Positions 53,821-63,515 of a stretch of 64,000 bases of DNA are shown here, one piece after another. The translations under genes and the position numbers were made by a program. This DNA comes from Flavobacterium phragmitis (lineage in GTDB: Bacteria > Bacteroidota > Bacteroidia > Flavobacteriales > Flavobacteriaceae): positions 46,157 through 110,156 of the forward strand of contig NZ_FOMH01000018.1 of NCBI RefSeq assembly GCF_900112575.1. The letters run 5' to 3'. The notes under the pieces were generated by a model. That model was not told the DNA's origin. It did not search any database and saw only the letters and a program-made list of their open reading frames with translations. Position 1 is the stretch's first letter. Every line of letters starts with the position of its first letter.

Positions 53821-56800
53821 TTATTCTATTGGCTCGTGTTTTTTTCTGTTGAATACCCAGAATAAAATAGGAAATACCAATAAGGTTAAAACGGTTGCTG
53901 TCATAAGACCACCGATAATTACAATGGCAAGTGGTTTTTGTGATTCGGAACCAATTCCTGTAGAAATTGCAGCGGGTAATAATCCGATTGAGGCCATTAA
54001 CGCAGTCATTACAACGGCTCTTGTTCGAGCTTTAACTCCCATGAAAATGGATTCTTCGAGCGAGAACTTAGCCTTTAAATTATGATGAAATTCGGATATT
54101 AGAATTACTCCATTCTGTATACAAATTCCTAAAAGGGCAATAAAACCAACACCGGCTGAAATTCCAAAATTCATTCCTGTAAGATGCAAGGCAATAATTC
54201 CTCCAATAATTGCAAACGGTACGTTGGCCAAAACAAGTAAAGAATCTTTAAAGTTTCCAAACAAGATGAATAACAGTACAAAAATCCCAATTAAACTGAT
54301 TGGCACAACTTGAGCCAAACGGGCACTTGCACGAACCTGATTTTCAAACTCTCCGGTCCATCCCGTTGTGTAGCCAGCGGGAAGTTTTAATTCATTTACT
54401 TTTGATTGCGCTTCGGCAATCGTACTTCCCAAATCTCGATCACGGACAGAAAACTTTACTCCAATAAAACGTTTGGTATTGTCTCGGTAAATAAATGCTG
54501 GTCCAGTAACGCTCTTAAGGTCGCAAATTTCTTTTAGTGGAATTTTTACACCACTAATTGTTGGAACTTTTAACTCTTCTAAATCTTTTTCATCTTTACG
54601 GTATTCTTTGGAATAACGCACTCTCACATCAAATCTCTTTTCGTCTTCATATTTATGAGTGGCAGTTTTTCCTCCAAAAGCCAATTCTAGAACAGCTTGT
54701 GCATCACTTAATGTTACGCCGTAAGCAGCCATTTTTTCACGATTCAAAATTACGCTTATCTCTGGTTGCCCTACATTTCGAAGAATTCCAACATCTTTGA
54801 TTCCGGGAATATTTCTGATTTTTGCCAATACTTCATTAGCCAACTGATCTAGTTTATCTAAATCGTCGCCGTAAATTTTAACAGCGTTTGATGCTTTAAA
54901 TCCTGCAACAGATTCGGCAACGTTATCAATTACAGGCTGTGAATAGTTGTACGTAATTCCTTGATGAACCCTCAATTTATTATCCATTTCATTGATCAAC
55001 TCATCCATTGAAATTTTACGGGTCCATTCTTTCTGTGGTTTTAAATCCACTTGAAGCTGTATAAATCCAAATCCATTTGGGTCAGTTCCATCATTGCTTC
55101 GACCAGTTTGCGATAAGACATTTTTGACTTCAGGAAAAGTTTCTAGGTCTTTTCTAATCATTGCAGCAGTTTTGACACTTTCAGGCAAAGAAGTACTCAT
55201 CGGTAATTCTGCAGTAACCCATAATGCTCCTTCATTTAATTGAGGTAAAAATTCTGTACCTAAAAAGCCCGCTGAAAAGAAAACAGCAGCTAGTAATCCA
55301 ACTGATGCAATTAGAGTTTGTGCTTTATGTTTAAAAGTCCATGCAAATCCTTTTGTTACAATTCGGTCCCAAAAGTTCACAAATGGATTGTGTTTCTCTT
55401 TTACGTTTTTATTTAATAGTATATGCGATAAAACAGGAACTAAAGTCAAAGTAAAAATAAGCGCTCCTAATAATGCAAATCCTAAAGTAAAGGCTAGGGG
55501 AGAGAACATTTTTCCTTCTACTTTCTGGAATGAGAAAATTGGAAGTAAAGCGGTAATAATAATCAGTTTAGAAAAGAATATGGCTTTACCCATTTCTGTT
55601 CCTGTTTTCTTGATTAAGCTTCCTTTGGCAATTTTATTAAATTTCTCCATTCCCAGCTGATGCGCCCGATGGTCCAGAACTACAAATAATCCTTCAACCA
55701 TTACGACTGCACCATCAATAATAATTCCGAAATCGACAGCACCTAAACTCAATAGGTTGGCACTCATTCCCATCATCTTCAAACATAAAAATGCGAACAA
55801 AAGAGAAAGCGGAATTACAATAGAAACAGTGAAAGTCGTGCGCCAGTCCGCCATAAAAAGGAATACCACACAGGTAACCAGAATAATTCCTTCGAATAAA
55901 TTGTGCATTACTGTTTCTGTCGTGAAATTCATTAGATTATCACGATCATAAAAAGTTTCAATTTTAATGTCTTTTGGCAGAACATTATCATTAAGGTCTT
56001 TAATTTTTGCTTTTAATAATGCTAGAGTTTCCTGTGGATTTTCGCCTTTTCGCATTACCACAATCCCTTCAACAGCATCATCATTGTTGCCAAGACCAGT
56101 TTGTCCAACTCTTGGCATGGCGCTTTCATACACAGAAGCAACGTTTTTAACTAAAATTGGATTTCCCCCGGCATCATCAACAATAATATTCTCCATGTCC
56201 GTTATAGATTTTAAAAGACCAACACCGCGAACTACAAAAGCTTGCCCATTTTTTTCTATAATATCACCACCAACATTTAAGTTTCCTGCATCAACAGCAT
56301 TATAAACCTGAAGTGGAGAAATATTATATTTAGCCAATTTTATTGGATCCACCCCAACTTCATAGGTTTTGGTTTGTCCTCCAAACACATTCAAATCGGC
56401 AACACCAGGAACAGCACGTAGTTGTTTATCAATAACCCAGTTTTGGTAAGTCAATAATTCTCTACTGTCTCGGCTGTTACTCTTTACAATGTATCTGAAA
56501 ATTTCTCCGGTTGGCCCATAAGGAGGCTGAACGTCCGGTTCAACATCATCAGGAAGAGAAACATTCTTTAAAAGATTATTAACCTGGAAGCGGGCAAAAG
56601 TATCATCGACACCATCGTCAAAAATGATTTTGATAACCGATAATCCAAACATGGTGATACTTCGAACACTTGTTTTTTTCTGAACAGAGTTCATGGCAAT
56701 CTCAATAGGAGAGGTAACAAAACGTTCTACTTCCTCAGCACTTTTACCATTCCACTGAGTGATGATGATAATCTGTGTATTGGTAACGTCAGGGAAAGCG

Positions 56801-56919
56801 TCAATTGGCATATTCTTGAAAGAGATAAATCCTGCAACAGCCAATAATCCAACCCAAAAGAAGGTAAATGCTTTATTCTTTAAAGAAAAAGCAATAATAT
56901 TTTTTATGAATTTGTTCAT
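53821..56919 (-). CDS. CzcA-type heavy-metal efflux RND pump
   Basis: The 1032 residues are the inner-membrane proton-driven pump of a tripartite metal exporter. Twelve membrane helices and the proton-relay segment DFGIIIDGAVVMVE have Asp, Asp and Glu at the spacing of CzcA (D402, D408, E415), arguing for Zn/Co/Cd rather than Cu/Ag. The pore domain carries TSLPESVKTA and WVTAELPMSTS. It has no C-terminal TolC fusion, unlike the pump at 27482. It is the last gene of the operon, 3 bp after the adaptor. Confidence 0.95.
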   Translation of the reverse strand: MNKFIKNIIAFSLKNKAFTFFWVGLLAVAGFISFKNMPIDAFPDVTNTQIIIITQWNGKSAEEVERFVTSPIEIAMNSVQKKTSVRSITMFGLSVIKIIFDDGVDDTFARFQVNNLLKNVSLPDDVEPDVQPPYGPTGEIFRYIVKSNSRDSRELLTYQNWVIDKQLRAVPGVADLNVFGGQTKTYEVGVDPIKLAKYNISPLQVYNAVDAGNLNVGGDIIEKNGQAFVVRGVGLLKSITDMENIIVDDAGGNPILVKNVASVYESAMPRVGQTGLGNNDDAVEGIVVMRKGENPQETLALLKAKIKDLNDNVLPKDIKIETFYDRDNLMNFTTETVMHNLFEGIILVTCVVFLFMADWRTTFTVSIVIPLSLLFAFLCLKMMGMSANLLSLGAVDFGIIIDGAVVMVEGLFVVLDHRAHQLGMEKFNKIAKGSLIKKTGTEMGKAIFFSKLIIITALLPIFSFQKVEGKMFSPLAFTLGFALLGALIFTLTLVPVLSHILLNKNVKEKHNPFVNFWDRIVTKGFAWTFKHKAQTLIASVGLLAAVFFSAGFLGTEFLPQLNEGALWVTAELPMSTSLPESVKTAAMIRKDLETFPEVKNVLSQTGRSNDGTDPNGFGFIQLQVDLKPQKEWTRKISMDELINEMDNKLRVHQGITYNYSQPVIDNVAESVAGFKASNAVKIYGDDLDKLDQLANEVLAKIRNIPGIKDVGILRNVGQPEISVILNREKMAAYGVTLSDAQAVLELAFGGKTATHKYEDEKRFDVRVRYSKEYRKDEKDLEELKVPTISGVKIPLKEICDLKSVTGPAFIYRDNTKRFIGVKFSVRDRDLGSTIAEAQSKVNELKLPAGYTTGWTGEFENQVRASARLAQVVPISLIGIFVLLFILFGNFKDSLLVLANVPFAIIGGIIALHLTGMNFGISAGVGFIALLGICIQNGVILISEFHHNLKAKFSLEESIFMGVKARTRAVVMTALMASIGLLPAAISTGIGSESQKPLAIVIIGGLMTATVLTLLVFPILFWVFNRKKHEPIE

Positions 56920-56922
56920 GTC

Positions 56923-58008
56923 TTAGTTATTTAAAGCACCATAAATAAATAGCTGATTGTTGGTGATTACTTTTTCGTTTTCTTTTAAACCACTTGAGAG
57001 ATAAGTAGTATCTCCAACAACTCTGTACACTTCAACTTGTCTGGTTTCTATATTATTACGGTCTTTAAATACCACAACAAAGTTTTTACTTTTATCAAAA
57101 ACAATCGCTTTACTTGGCACGGCTATCATTGATTGATTTTCGTTGAAAGACAATTTAATATTGGCATTCATGTCCGGCTTAAGCATATAATCAGGATTGT
57201 TTAATTTGATTCTTGCTTGCATTGCTTTAGTCTCAGGATCAATTACGTTGTAGATTTTGTCTACTTTTCCATGAAATATTTTATCCGGATAACTCAAAGT
57301 AGTGACAGAAGCATCTGTACCTAATTTTACTTTGTTGATATCAATTTCGTTAATGTTCGCCATTGCCCAAACTTCGCTGATTTCAGCAATATCGAATATG
57401 TTTTCTGAACGATCGTTACGTAAAAGCATATCCTGATTAATACTTTTTTGAATAATAAATCCGCTTATTGGAGCTGTTACTTCATAAATTGATCCAGCTT
57501 TGATATTGTAAATTTTATACGTTTCCTGAATTTTGCTTACTTGTGATTGCGCCTTATTGACTTCAGATTTTGCCTGAAGAACATCGCTTTCTGAATTTAA
57601 TTTTCCATCAAATAATTCCTGAGCTACTTTTAAATTGTTTTTGGCAACCAACAAATCACTTTTAGCATCAATAGATTGTTTTTCGAAATCGGCAACATCA
57701 GTACTTTTTATGGTAGCCAAAACTTGTCCTTTTTTAACGTAATCACCAAGCTCAACATTTACTTTCATTACGTTTCCACCAACTAAAGGGTAAACGTCAA
57801 TCATTTTATTGTTATCAGCTGTAATTTTTCCGTAAAAACTAAGCTCATTTTTTAATGGCTGTGTTTGAGCATCGGCTGTGGTAGTGGTTTTTAGCATTGC
57901 ATCACTTAAAACAAAAGAAGTATTAGTTTGCGGATTTTCTACTTCCTTTTTGCAGCTTGTCAGAGATAAAGTAACAATTGCGATTCCTATGAATAATGTA
58001 TGTTTCAT
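56923..58008 (-). CDS. CzcB-type periplasmic adaptor lipoprotein
   Basis: The 361 residues have a lipobox (TLSLTSCKKE, Cys19), a lipoyl-like region (VYPLVGGNVMKVNVELGDYVKKGQVLA), a coiled-coil hairpin (about 115-165) and a C-terminal beta domain (VTAPISGFIIQKSINQDMLL; SKAIVFDKSKNFVVVF). It bridges the CzcC-like outer channel and the CzcA-like pump encoded on either side, 12 bp after the former and 3 bp before the latter. Confidence 0.94.
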   Translation of the reverse strand: MKHTLFIGIAIVTLSLTSCKKEVENPQTNTSFVLSDAMLKTTTTADAQTQPLKNELSFYGKITADNNKMIDVYPLVGGNVMKVNVELGDYVKKGQVLATIKSTDVADFEKQSIDAKSDLLVAKNNLKVAQELFDGKLNSESDVLQAKSEVNKAQSQVSKIQETYKIYNIKAGSIYEVTAPISGFIIQKSINQDMLLRNDRSENIFDIAEISEVWAMANINEIDINKVKLGTDASVTTLSYPDKIFHGKVDKIYNVIDPETKAMQARIKLNNPDYMLKPDMNANIKLSFNENQSMIAVPSKAIVFDKSKNFVVVFKDRNNIETRQVEVYRVVGDTTYLSSGLKENEKVITNNQLFIYGALNN

Positions 58009-58020
58009 TTTTATGTCTTT

Positions 58021-59268
58021 TTAAAATAAATCTTTGTTGATGGTACTATTTAATTCTTCGCCAGCTATCACGACTTTTTTCTTGAGTTCGTTTAACTGAA
58101 TTATCGCTTGATTATAGCTTTCCATGAAATCTGTAAATTCTAAAAGACTCACATTTCGTTTCTGGAAATTGGTAAGCATTCCATTGTAAACTGCTTCAAA
58201 ATCAGAATTTACAGTTGGTTTAATTACAGCGTAGTTTTGTCTGGATTCATCCCATTTAGTCCAGGCCGAAGTAATTTCTGTTTTTAGCTGTAATTCAAAG
58301 TTTTGTTTCTCAATTTTAGATTGTTCCAAAACTGTTTTCGCATATTTAATGTTTCCTTTATTCTGATTCCATAATGGTAAAGGAATACCAACCGTTAAAT
58401 TAGCTTCATTGTTAAAAGCTCCGCTTCGCTGATCGTAATTTGCACCAAGAGTAATATCTGGTATTGAAAGTGATTTTTGCAATTTTACATTCAGCTCATT
58501 AGCATCAATTTCTTTTTGTTTGGCTAAGTAGTCTGGACGATTTGCTATAGCTTGTTCTTCAAAACTCTTAAGATCAAAATTTATTATTTTTAAATATTTA
58601 TCCGAATCTTCTTTGTTTACAACCGGAACAACATTTTCAGTTTCATTTAAAAGCAATTTTAGATTTGCCTGTTCTTCGATGTTGTTATTGATAACTTCTA
58701 ATCTTTCATTTTTAAAATTAAGATACAATGATTGTAAACGAACAACATCTTTTAAAGGAATATTTCCTTTTTGAGCCTGAATAGAATAAGAATTGATCAG
58801 GTTCTCGATATGAGCTAACTGTTTGTCAGTATTTTCAAGATTTTTGCTATTATAATATACAGTGAAAAAGCTCTTTCGTAATTGAAGTTTTAGAGTACGT
58901 AATAAATCATTAAATTGTAATTCAGCCAGTTTTTCATTGGTTTGTGCCAGTTTTACTTCGTTACGTTTTTTACCACCCAGATAAATAAGCTGTTCAATGG
59001 CAAAAACTTTCTGACCTTCTTTTCCGATATCAAAAAATTTATCCCGTTCAGGGTTATATGCGTTCAATTCGGCCGAAAGCGTTGGGTTATCCCAAATTCG
59101 TGACTGAATAGTTAATGCCTTCGATGCATCTATATTATATTGAGATGCCAGTAAAAAAAGATTCTTTTTTAAGAATTGACTTTCACAGTCTTGAAGAGTG
59201 ACTGTTTTTTGAGCTATTGCAGCTTGATTAAGAAGTGCAAATAACAGCAATGCGAATAACTTTTTCAT
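58021..59268 (-). CDS. CzcC/TolC-family outer membrane efflux protein
   Basis: The 415 residues have a signal peptide (MKKLFALLLFALLNQAAIAQ) and the OMF pattern of helical repeats (LAELQFNDLLRTLKLQLRKSFFTVYY; ITLGANYDQRSGAFNNEANLTVGIPLPLWNQNKG; LSLLEFTDFMESYNQAIIQLNELKK). It forms the outer membrane exit duct. It is the first structural gene after the two-component pair and has its own promoter with a four-fold repeat at 59307-59348. Confidence 0.93.
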   Translation of the reverse strand: MKKLFALLLFALLNQAAIAQKTVTLQDCESQFLKKNLFLLASQYNIDASKALTIQSRIWDNPTLSAELNAYNPERDKFFDIGKEGQKVFAIEQLIYLGGKKRNEVKLAQTNEKLAELQFNDLLRTLKLQLRKSFFTVYYNSKNLENTDKQLAHIENLINSYSIQAQKGNIPLKDVVRLQSLYLNFKNERLEVINNNIEEQANLKLLLNETENVVPVVNKEDSDKYLKIINFDLKSFEEQAIANRPDYLAKQKEIDANELNVKLQKSLSIPDITLGANYDQRSGAFNNEANLTVGIPLPLWNQNKGNIKYAKTVLEQSKIEKQNFELQLKTEITSAWTKWDESRQNYAVIKPTVNSDFEAVYNGMLTNFQKRNVSLLEFTDFMESYNQAIIQLNELKKKVVIAGEELNSTINKDLF

Positions 59269-59287
59269 TGTACCATTTTTAATTATA

Positions 59288-59348
59288 CAAATATGCTATC
59301 AACAGGCTTTAAGAGACCTTAAAATCTACCTTAAAAATAGCTTAAAAT
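59288..59348 (-). promoter_or_regulatory. Promoter and four-fold repeat operator of the czc-type operon
   Basis: Copies of CTT(T/A)AA begin at 59307, 59318, 59330 and 59341, spaced 11, 12 and 11 bp (minus strand: TTTAAG-type half-sites). OmpR/PhoB-family regulators bind such direct repeats. A -7-like box CATATTTG (one mismatch) at 59295-59288 lies downstream, so the array would cover about -24 to -66. The adjacent OmpR-family regulator is the obvious candidate. Confidence 0.6.
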
Positions 59349-59351
59349 TAT

Positions 59352-60713
59352 TTATAAATTAAAAAATAGTTGAAATAAATTCGTATTAATATCTGGTATT
59401 GAGTAAGTTATGTTTGATTTGTGTAATGTTAAGATTCTTTGCACGATTCTTAAACCCAGTCCAAAACCTGATGTTCCTTTCGAGTTTTTACCACGCATAA
59501 AAGGCTGAAAAAGATTTTTTTGTTCTTCTTCGCTTAAGGTGTCCCCTGTATTGGAAACAGATACTATGAGGTGATAATGATCCGTACTTATTTTTACTTT
59601 AGCTTGTTTGTTATCTGAGTAAACACAAGCATTTTTTAGAATATTGCCTAAAGCGATTTCTAATAGATTTCTATTTCCTCTAATTTCCAAAGCCGTGTCA
59701 AGATCATCACTTTCTTCTATTTCAAAAAGAATGACAAAATCTGGAAAAGACTTATTTATTTTTTCGATAGAAGAAAATAATATTTCATCTATTCGTTGTA
59801 TTTCATTATGCTCAGTTTCTTTATTATCAATTTTTGAAAGTATTAATAAAGAATTAATTAATTCACCTAAATGATTTACATCAGTTAAAATGGCATTTAG
59901 GAAAGATTTGTTTTTAGGTTTTGCATCAGGATCAGCAATAGCATTTTCGATTTGAGAAGTCATTCTCGAAAGTGGTGTCCTTAATTCGTGAGAAGCATGT
60001 GCAGTAAATTCTTTTTGTCTTTGATACGAAAGCTCAATTCTATCCATCATAAAATTAAACTCGTCGGCGATTAAGTCAATTTCGTTTTTAGTGCTTTTAG
60101 ATTCAATTCTGGTATCGAGATTGTTCTCGTTGATGTTTTTTATTTTCTGATGAAAAGCATTTAAAGGATTCATTGCTTTTTTTATAGTAAAAGAAGTAAC
60201 GACCCAGCACAAACAGGTAAAGAAAATGTAGGATATAACTAGAGTGTAACGTAAAAAGAGCAATTTCTTTTTTCCGTAATCATCTGTTGCAGAAATTAAA
60301 GCATAAAAGTCTTTATCGTTTGTATCATAAAAAACGCCATAAACTTCATAATCTCCCTGTTGCTTAAAAAAGGTTTTATTCTTTTTCAGATACTTTAAAT
60401 CGTCAACTGACCAATTGATTTTTGCATCGTCAATACTGCTGTAAATCAATTTAAAATTAGAATCAAAAACCAGCGTTTTTTCATCGTATAATTTATTAAT
60501 CGAATTTTGATCAATTATTTTTAAAAGCTGATTATCTACCTGCTTAACATTCACTAATAGTTTAATATTAGATAAAGCTTTGATTTCTAACCGATCACGA
60601 AATTCTTCTTTTCGATAATTAGAATATAAAATGAATATCACTGTAGAAGCCAATCCAAAAAGGATGGTAAACAGTAAACTAACTAATAGTGATATTCGAT
60701 TTTTTAATGTCAT
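59352..60713 (-). CDS. Sensor histidine kinase of metal efflux operon 2
   Basis: The 453 residues have membrane helices at about 7-30 and 153-176 framing a periplasmic sensor domain, then a HAMP-like linker, a HisKA domain with His242 in FTAHASHELRTPLSR and a HATPase domain (GNILKNACVYSD; GTSGFGLGLRIVQRI). The short periplasmic domain may sense metal ions as in CzcS/CusS. Start overlaps the regulator stop by 4 bp (ATGA), and the efflux genes follow at 59268. Confidence 0.94.
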   Translation of the reverse strand: MTLKNRISLLVSLLFTILFGLASTVIFILYSNYRKEEFRDRLEIKALSNIKLLVNVKQVDNQLLKIIDQNSINKLYDEKTLVFDSNFKLIYSSIDDAKINWSVDDLKYLKKNKTFFKQQGDYEVYGVFYDTNDKDFYALISATDDYGKKKLLFLRYTLVISYIFFTCLCWVVTSFTIKKAMNPLNAFHQKIKNINENNLDTRIESKSTKNEIDLIADEFNFMMDRIELSYQRQKEFTAHASHELRTPLSRMTSQIENAIADPDAKPKNKSFLNAILTDVNHLGELINSLLILSKIDNKETEHNEIQRIDEILFSSIEKINKSFPDFVILFEIEESDDLDTALEIRGNRNLLEIALGNILKNACVYSDNKQAKVKISTDHYHLIVSVSNTGDTLSEEEQKNLFQPFMRGKNSKGTSGFGLGLRIVQRILTLHKSNITYSIPDINTNLFQLFFNL

Positions 60714-61390
60714 TCCTGATCGCTTAGGTAATAGCCATAACCAACTTTTGTACGGATTAGTTTGGTTTCATGGTCTTTATCTATTTTTTTTCTTAAAAAA
60801 TTAATATAAACTTCAATTGTATTCTGATTGGTTTCAATGTGATAATCCCAAAGTTTTTCGGCAATAAATTGTTTGGATAAAACTTTTCCTTTCGCGTGAG
60901 CCAGAATTAGAATAAGTTTAAATTCTTTAGGAGTAAGTTTAATTTCTTCTCCGGACCTAAAAACCTGCATTTCATCTTCAAGAATTTCAAGATTATTTAC
61001 AACAATTTTGTTCTCGACAACCTGTGGTACATCTTTTCGTCTTAGTAAAGATTGAACTCTGGCATACAGTTCATCAAAATGAAAAGGTTTTACGAGATAA
61101 TCATCTGCACCATTGTCAAAAGAAGATAATTTATCTTCTATTTCACTGAAAGCAGTCAGCATTATTATAGGCGTTTTTTTGTCGGTTTCCCGAATGCCTT
61201 TACAAACTTCAATTCCATTGACCCCTGGAACATTAATGTCTAAAACAATTAAATCATATTCGTAAGGGAAATATTTTTTAAGCAATAAAGAACCATCATA
61301 ATATGGAGAACACTCGAAACCCTTTGAAGTAAAGAATGTTGAGATTTCTTTAGATAAAGTAAAATCATCTTCGAGTAATAATATTTTCAT
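60710..61390 (-). CDS. OmpR-family response regulator of metal efflux operon 2
   Basis: The 226 residues have a receiver domain (ILLLEDDFTLSKEI; Asp51 in LIVLDINVPGVNG; Lys in DYLVKPFHF) and a winged-helix DNA-binding domain (IKLTPKEFKLILILAHAKGKVLSKQFIAEKLWD; RTKVGYGYYLS). It is the likely activator of the downstream efflux genes through the repeat array at 59307-59348, and forms one unit with its kinase (4-bp overlap). Confidence 0.95.
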   Translation of the reverse strand: MKILLLEDDFTLSKEISTFFTSKGFECSPYYDGSLLLKKYFPYEYDLIVLDINVPGVNGIEVCKGIRETDKKTPIIMLTAFSEIEDKLSSFDNGADDYLVKPFHFDELYARVQSLLRRKDVPQVVENKIVVNNLEILEDEMQVFRSGEEIKLTPKEFKLILILAHAKGKVLSKQFIAEKLWDYHIETNQNTIEVYINFLRKKIDKDHETKLIRTKVGYGYYLSDQE

Positions 61391-61405
61391 TTTGGTGTAT
61401 AATTA

Positions 61406-61441
61406 GTAAATCTGACCGAATAGAATTTCAGTCAGATTTAC
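61406..61441. repeat. Perfect 11-bp inverted repeat between M42 peptidase and regulator genes
   Basis: GTAAATCTGAC (61406-61416) and GTCAGATTTAC (61431-61441) are separated by 14 bp. It lies in the short gap between the peptidase stop (61456) and the regulator start (61390). No T run follows, so it could be a poor terminator or an operator. Confidence 0.55.
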
Positions 61442-61455
61442 ATTAAAGATCTATA

Positions 61456-62544
61456 TTATTTGAAATAAGAGAAAGTCTCGTTGTTTTCAATTTTAAGCAA
61501 AGATTCATAAATAAGTTGAATTACATTTTCAACATCTTCTTTATGAACCATTTCTACTGTTGTGTGCATATAGCGTAAAGGCAAGGAAATTAAAGCAGAC
61601 GGAACTCCTCCGTTGCTATAAGCAAAGGCATCTGTATCTGTTCCTGTTGCACGAGAAGTTGCATGTCTTTGAAATGGAATATTCTTTTCAGTAGCTGTAT
61701 CTACAATTAAATCACGTAATTTATTCTGAATTGCCGGAGAATAGCCAATAACAGGTCCTTTGCCCATTTTTAAATCACCTTCCACTTTTTTATCTATCAT
61801 TGGAGTAGTAGTGTCGTGACACACATCTGTTACAATAGCAACATTTGGTTTTATCCTGTGCGCAATCATTTCTGCGCCACGAAGCCCAATTTCTTCCTGA
61901 ACTGAATTAACTATATATAAACCAAAAGGAAGTTCTTTTTTGTTTTCATGTAACAAACGAGCAACTTCAGCAATCATAAAACCGCCCATTCTATTATCTA
62001 CAGCACGGCAAACAAATTTATTTTCGTTTAAGATCATGAACTCATCAGGATAAGTAATTACACATCCAACATGAACACCTAAAGCTTCAACCTGCTCTTT
62101 ATTTTCACATCCTAAATCAATAAAGATATTACTTAGTTTAGGAACTTCTTCTTTATCGCGCAGACGAGTATGAATTGCCGGCCATCCGAAAACACCTTTA
62201 ACAATTCCCTTTTTTGTGTGAATATTGACTCTTTTAGAAGGAGCAATCTGATGATCTGAACCACCATTTCTAATCACATATATAAGACCATCTTCTGTGA
62301 TATAGTTTACATACCACGAAATTTCATCGGCATGCCCTTCGATAACAACTTTATAAGGAGCGTCAGGATTAATTACTCCAACAGCAGTTCCGTATGTATC
62401 GGTAATAAAAGTGTCAACATAAGGTTTTAAATAGTTCATCCAAAGTTTTTGCCCTTCACTTTCGTAACCCGTAGGAGAGGCGTTATTAAGGTAGCTTTCC
62501 AGGAATGCTATAGAAGTATCTTTTAAGATAGATTTTGTGCTCAT
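61456..62544 (-). CDS. M42-family metallo-aminopeptidase
   Basis: The 362 residues carry the M42 metal ligands: VVIEGHADEISWYV (His71, Asp73), CRAVDNRMGG (Asp), SVQEEIGLRGAE (Glu pair), VIVTDVCHD-type Asp and RYMHTTVEMVH (His). Members are cytosolic, often dodecameric, aminopeptidases of the TET/glutamyl-aminopeptidase kind. It is divergent from the DUF4294 gene and not linked by function to the regulator downstream. Confidence 0.94.
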   Translation of the reverse strand: MSTKSILKDTSIAFLESYLNNASPTGYESEGQKLWMNYLKPYVDTFITDTYGTAVGVINPDAPYKVVIEGHADEISWYVNYITEDGLIYVIRNGGSDHQIAPSKRVNIHTKKGIVKGVFGWPAIHTRLRDKEEVPKLSNIFIDLGCENKEQVEALGVHVGCVITYPDEFMILNENKFVCRAVDNRMGGFMIAEVARLLHENKKELPFGLYIVNSVQEEIGLRGAEMIAHRIKPNVAIVTDVCHDTTTPMIDKKVEGDLKMGKGPVIGYSPAIQNKLRDLIVDTATEKNIPFQRHATSRATGTDTDAFAYSNGGVPSALISLPLRYMHTTVEMVHKEDVENVIQLIYESLLKIENNETFSYFK

Positions 62545-62566
62545 AAAATATTTTTTTGCTAAAATA

Positions 62567-62574
62567 TAAATTTG
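62567..62574 (+). promoter_or_regulatory. Predicted -7 box of the DUF4294 gene
   Basis: TAAATTTG, a full match, predicts a start near 62579 and a leader of about 46 nt. Confidence 0.45.
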
Positions 62575-62624
62575 GTATTAGAGTTGTGTATAAATATATA
62601 ATTTTACATTTAAATTATGATTCA

Positions 62625-63308
62625 ATGAAACTAACCAACCTTATATTATTTCTTTTACTGTTCACTTTTACAAGCCAAGCTCAAGTTACCCCAAAGGAGA
62701 ATGAACAAATGGGATATATATTAACAGAAAAGGACTCTATTTTAAATGATACCATTCAATTACCGGAAATAATTATTACGAAAGGCGAGAAGATGAGCGC
62801 CGAAGAGATGAAGCAATTTCAGATTCTTCAAAACAGAGTTTATAAAGTGTATCCTTATGCAAGATTAGCATCAGATAGATTGACAGCATTAAATAATGGA
62901 ATGGCACGTTTGAAAACAAGTCGTGAAAAGAAAAAGTATTTCAAAATTGTTGAAGACTATTTAAATAATGAATTTGAAGACAGGCTTAAAAAACTTTCCA
63001 GAAAGCAAGGGCAGATTCTGGTAAAATTAATTCACCGCCAAACAGGCATTACAACTTACGAACTCATAAAAACATTAAAAAGTGGATTCAAAGCCTTTGT
63101 TTCTAATACAACTGCGAATTTATTTGATATAAGTCTAAAAACAGAATACAAACCCTATGATGTAAATGAAGATTATTTAATAGAAACAATATTAGTTCGT
63201 GCATTTGAATCAGGAAGATTGTCAAATCAAAAACCAGCAAATCCTGTAGATTATGATGATTTATCCAGTAAATGGCAGGAAAGAGCAAAAGAGTTAAATA
63301 AAAAATAG
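62625..63308 (+). CDS. DUF4294 secreted protein
   Basis: The 227 residues are read from the ATG at 62625, which gives a signal peptide (MKLTNLILFLLLFTFTSQAQ); a start 69 bp earlier would bury it. The mature part (LPEIIITKGEKMSAEEMKQFQILQNRVYKVYPYARLA; KQGQILVKLIHRQTGITTYELIK) matches the DUF4294 family of Bacteroidota, whose function is unknown. Confidence 0.88.
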   Translation: MKLTNLILFLLLFTFTSQAQVTPKENEQMGYILTEKDSILNDTIQLPEIIITKGEKMSAEEMKQFQILQNRVYKVYPYARLASDRLTALNNGMARLKTSREKKKYFKIVEDYLNNEFEDRLKKLSRKQGQILVKLIHRQTGITTYELIKTLKSGFKAFVSNTTANLFDISLKTEYKPYDVNEDYLIETILVRAFESGRLSNQKPANPVDYDDLSSKWQERAKELNKK

Positions 63309-63330
63309 TTTTACCATACTAAGAGTGTCC

Positions 63331-63362
63331 AACCCGACAGGTTTTCAAAACCTGTCGGGTTT
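63331..63362. repeat. Palindromic repeat, CCCGACAGG type, possible terminator
   Basis: AACCCGACAGGTTTT and AAAACCTGTCGGGTT pair perfectly over 15 bp around one C and are followed by a T-rich stretch. It lies 23 bp past the DUF4294 stop. It is related to the palindrome at 33121-33153. Confidence 0.75.
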
Positions 63363-63405
63363 GTTTTTTACACATATATAATAGTATAATTCCAATTTTC
63401 GGTAG

Positions 63406-63425
63406 AGACGCACCGCAGTGCGTCT
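63406..63425. repeat. Short dispersed palindrome AGACGCAC-CGCA-GTGCGTCT
   Basis: This is a perfect 8-bp inverted repeat in the context GGTAGAGACGCACCGCAGTG. I recall similar sequences as common dispersed intergenic repeats in Bacteroidota. It is non-coding here. Confidence 0.6.
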
Positions 63426-63515
63426 AATGCATAACAAGGACATGTAAAATAGGGATAAGATTTAAGACAAGGTAATTGAGATTTGGAATTTCAAAAATTG
63501 GGATTTAAATTTTCA

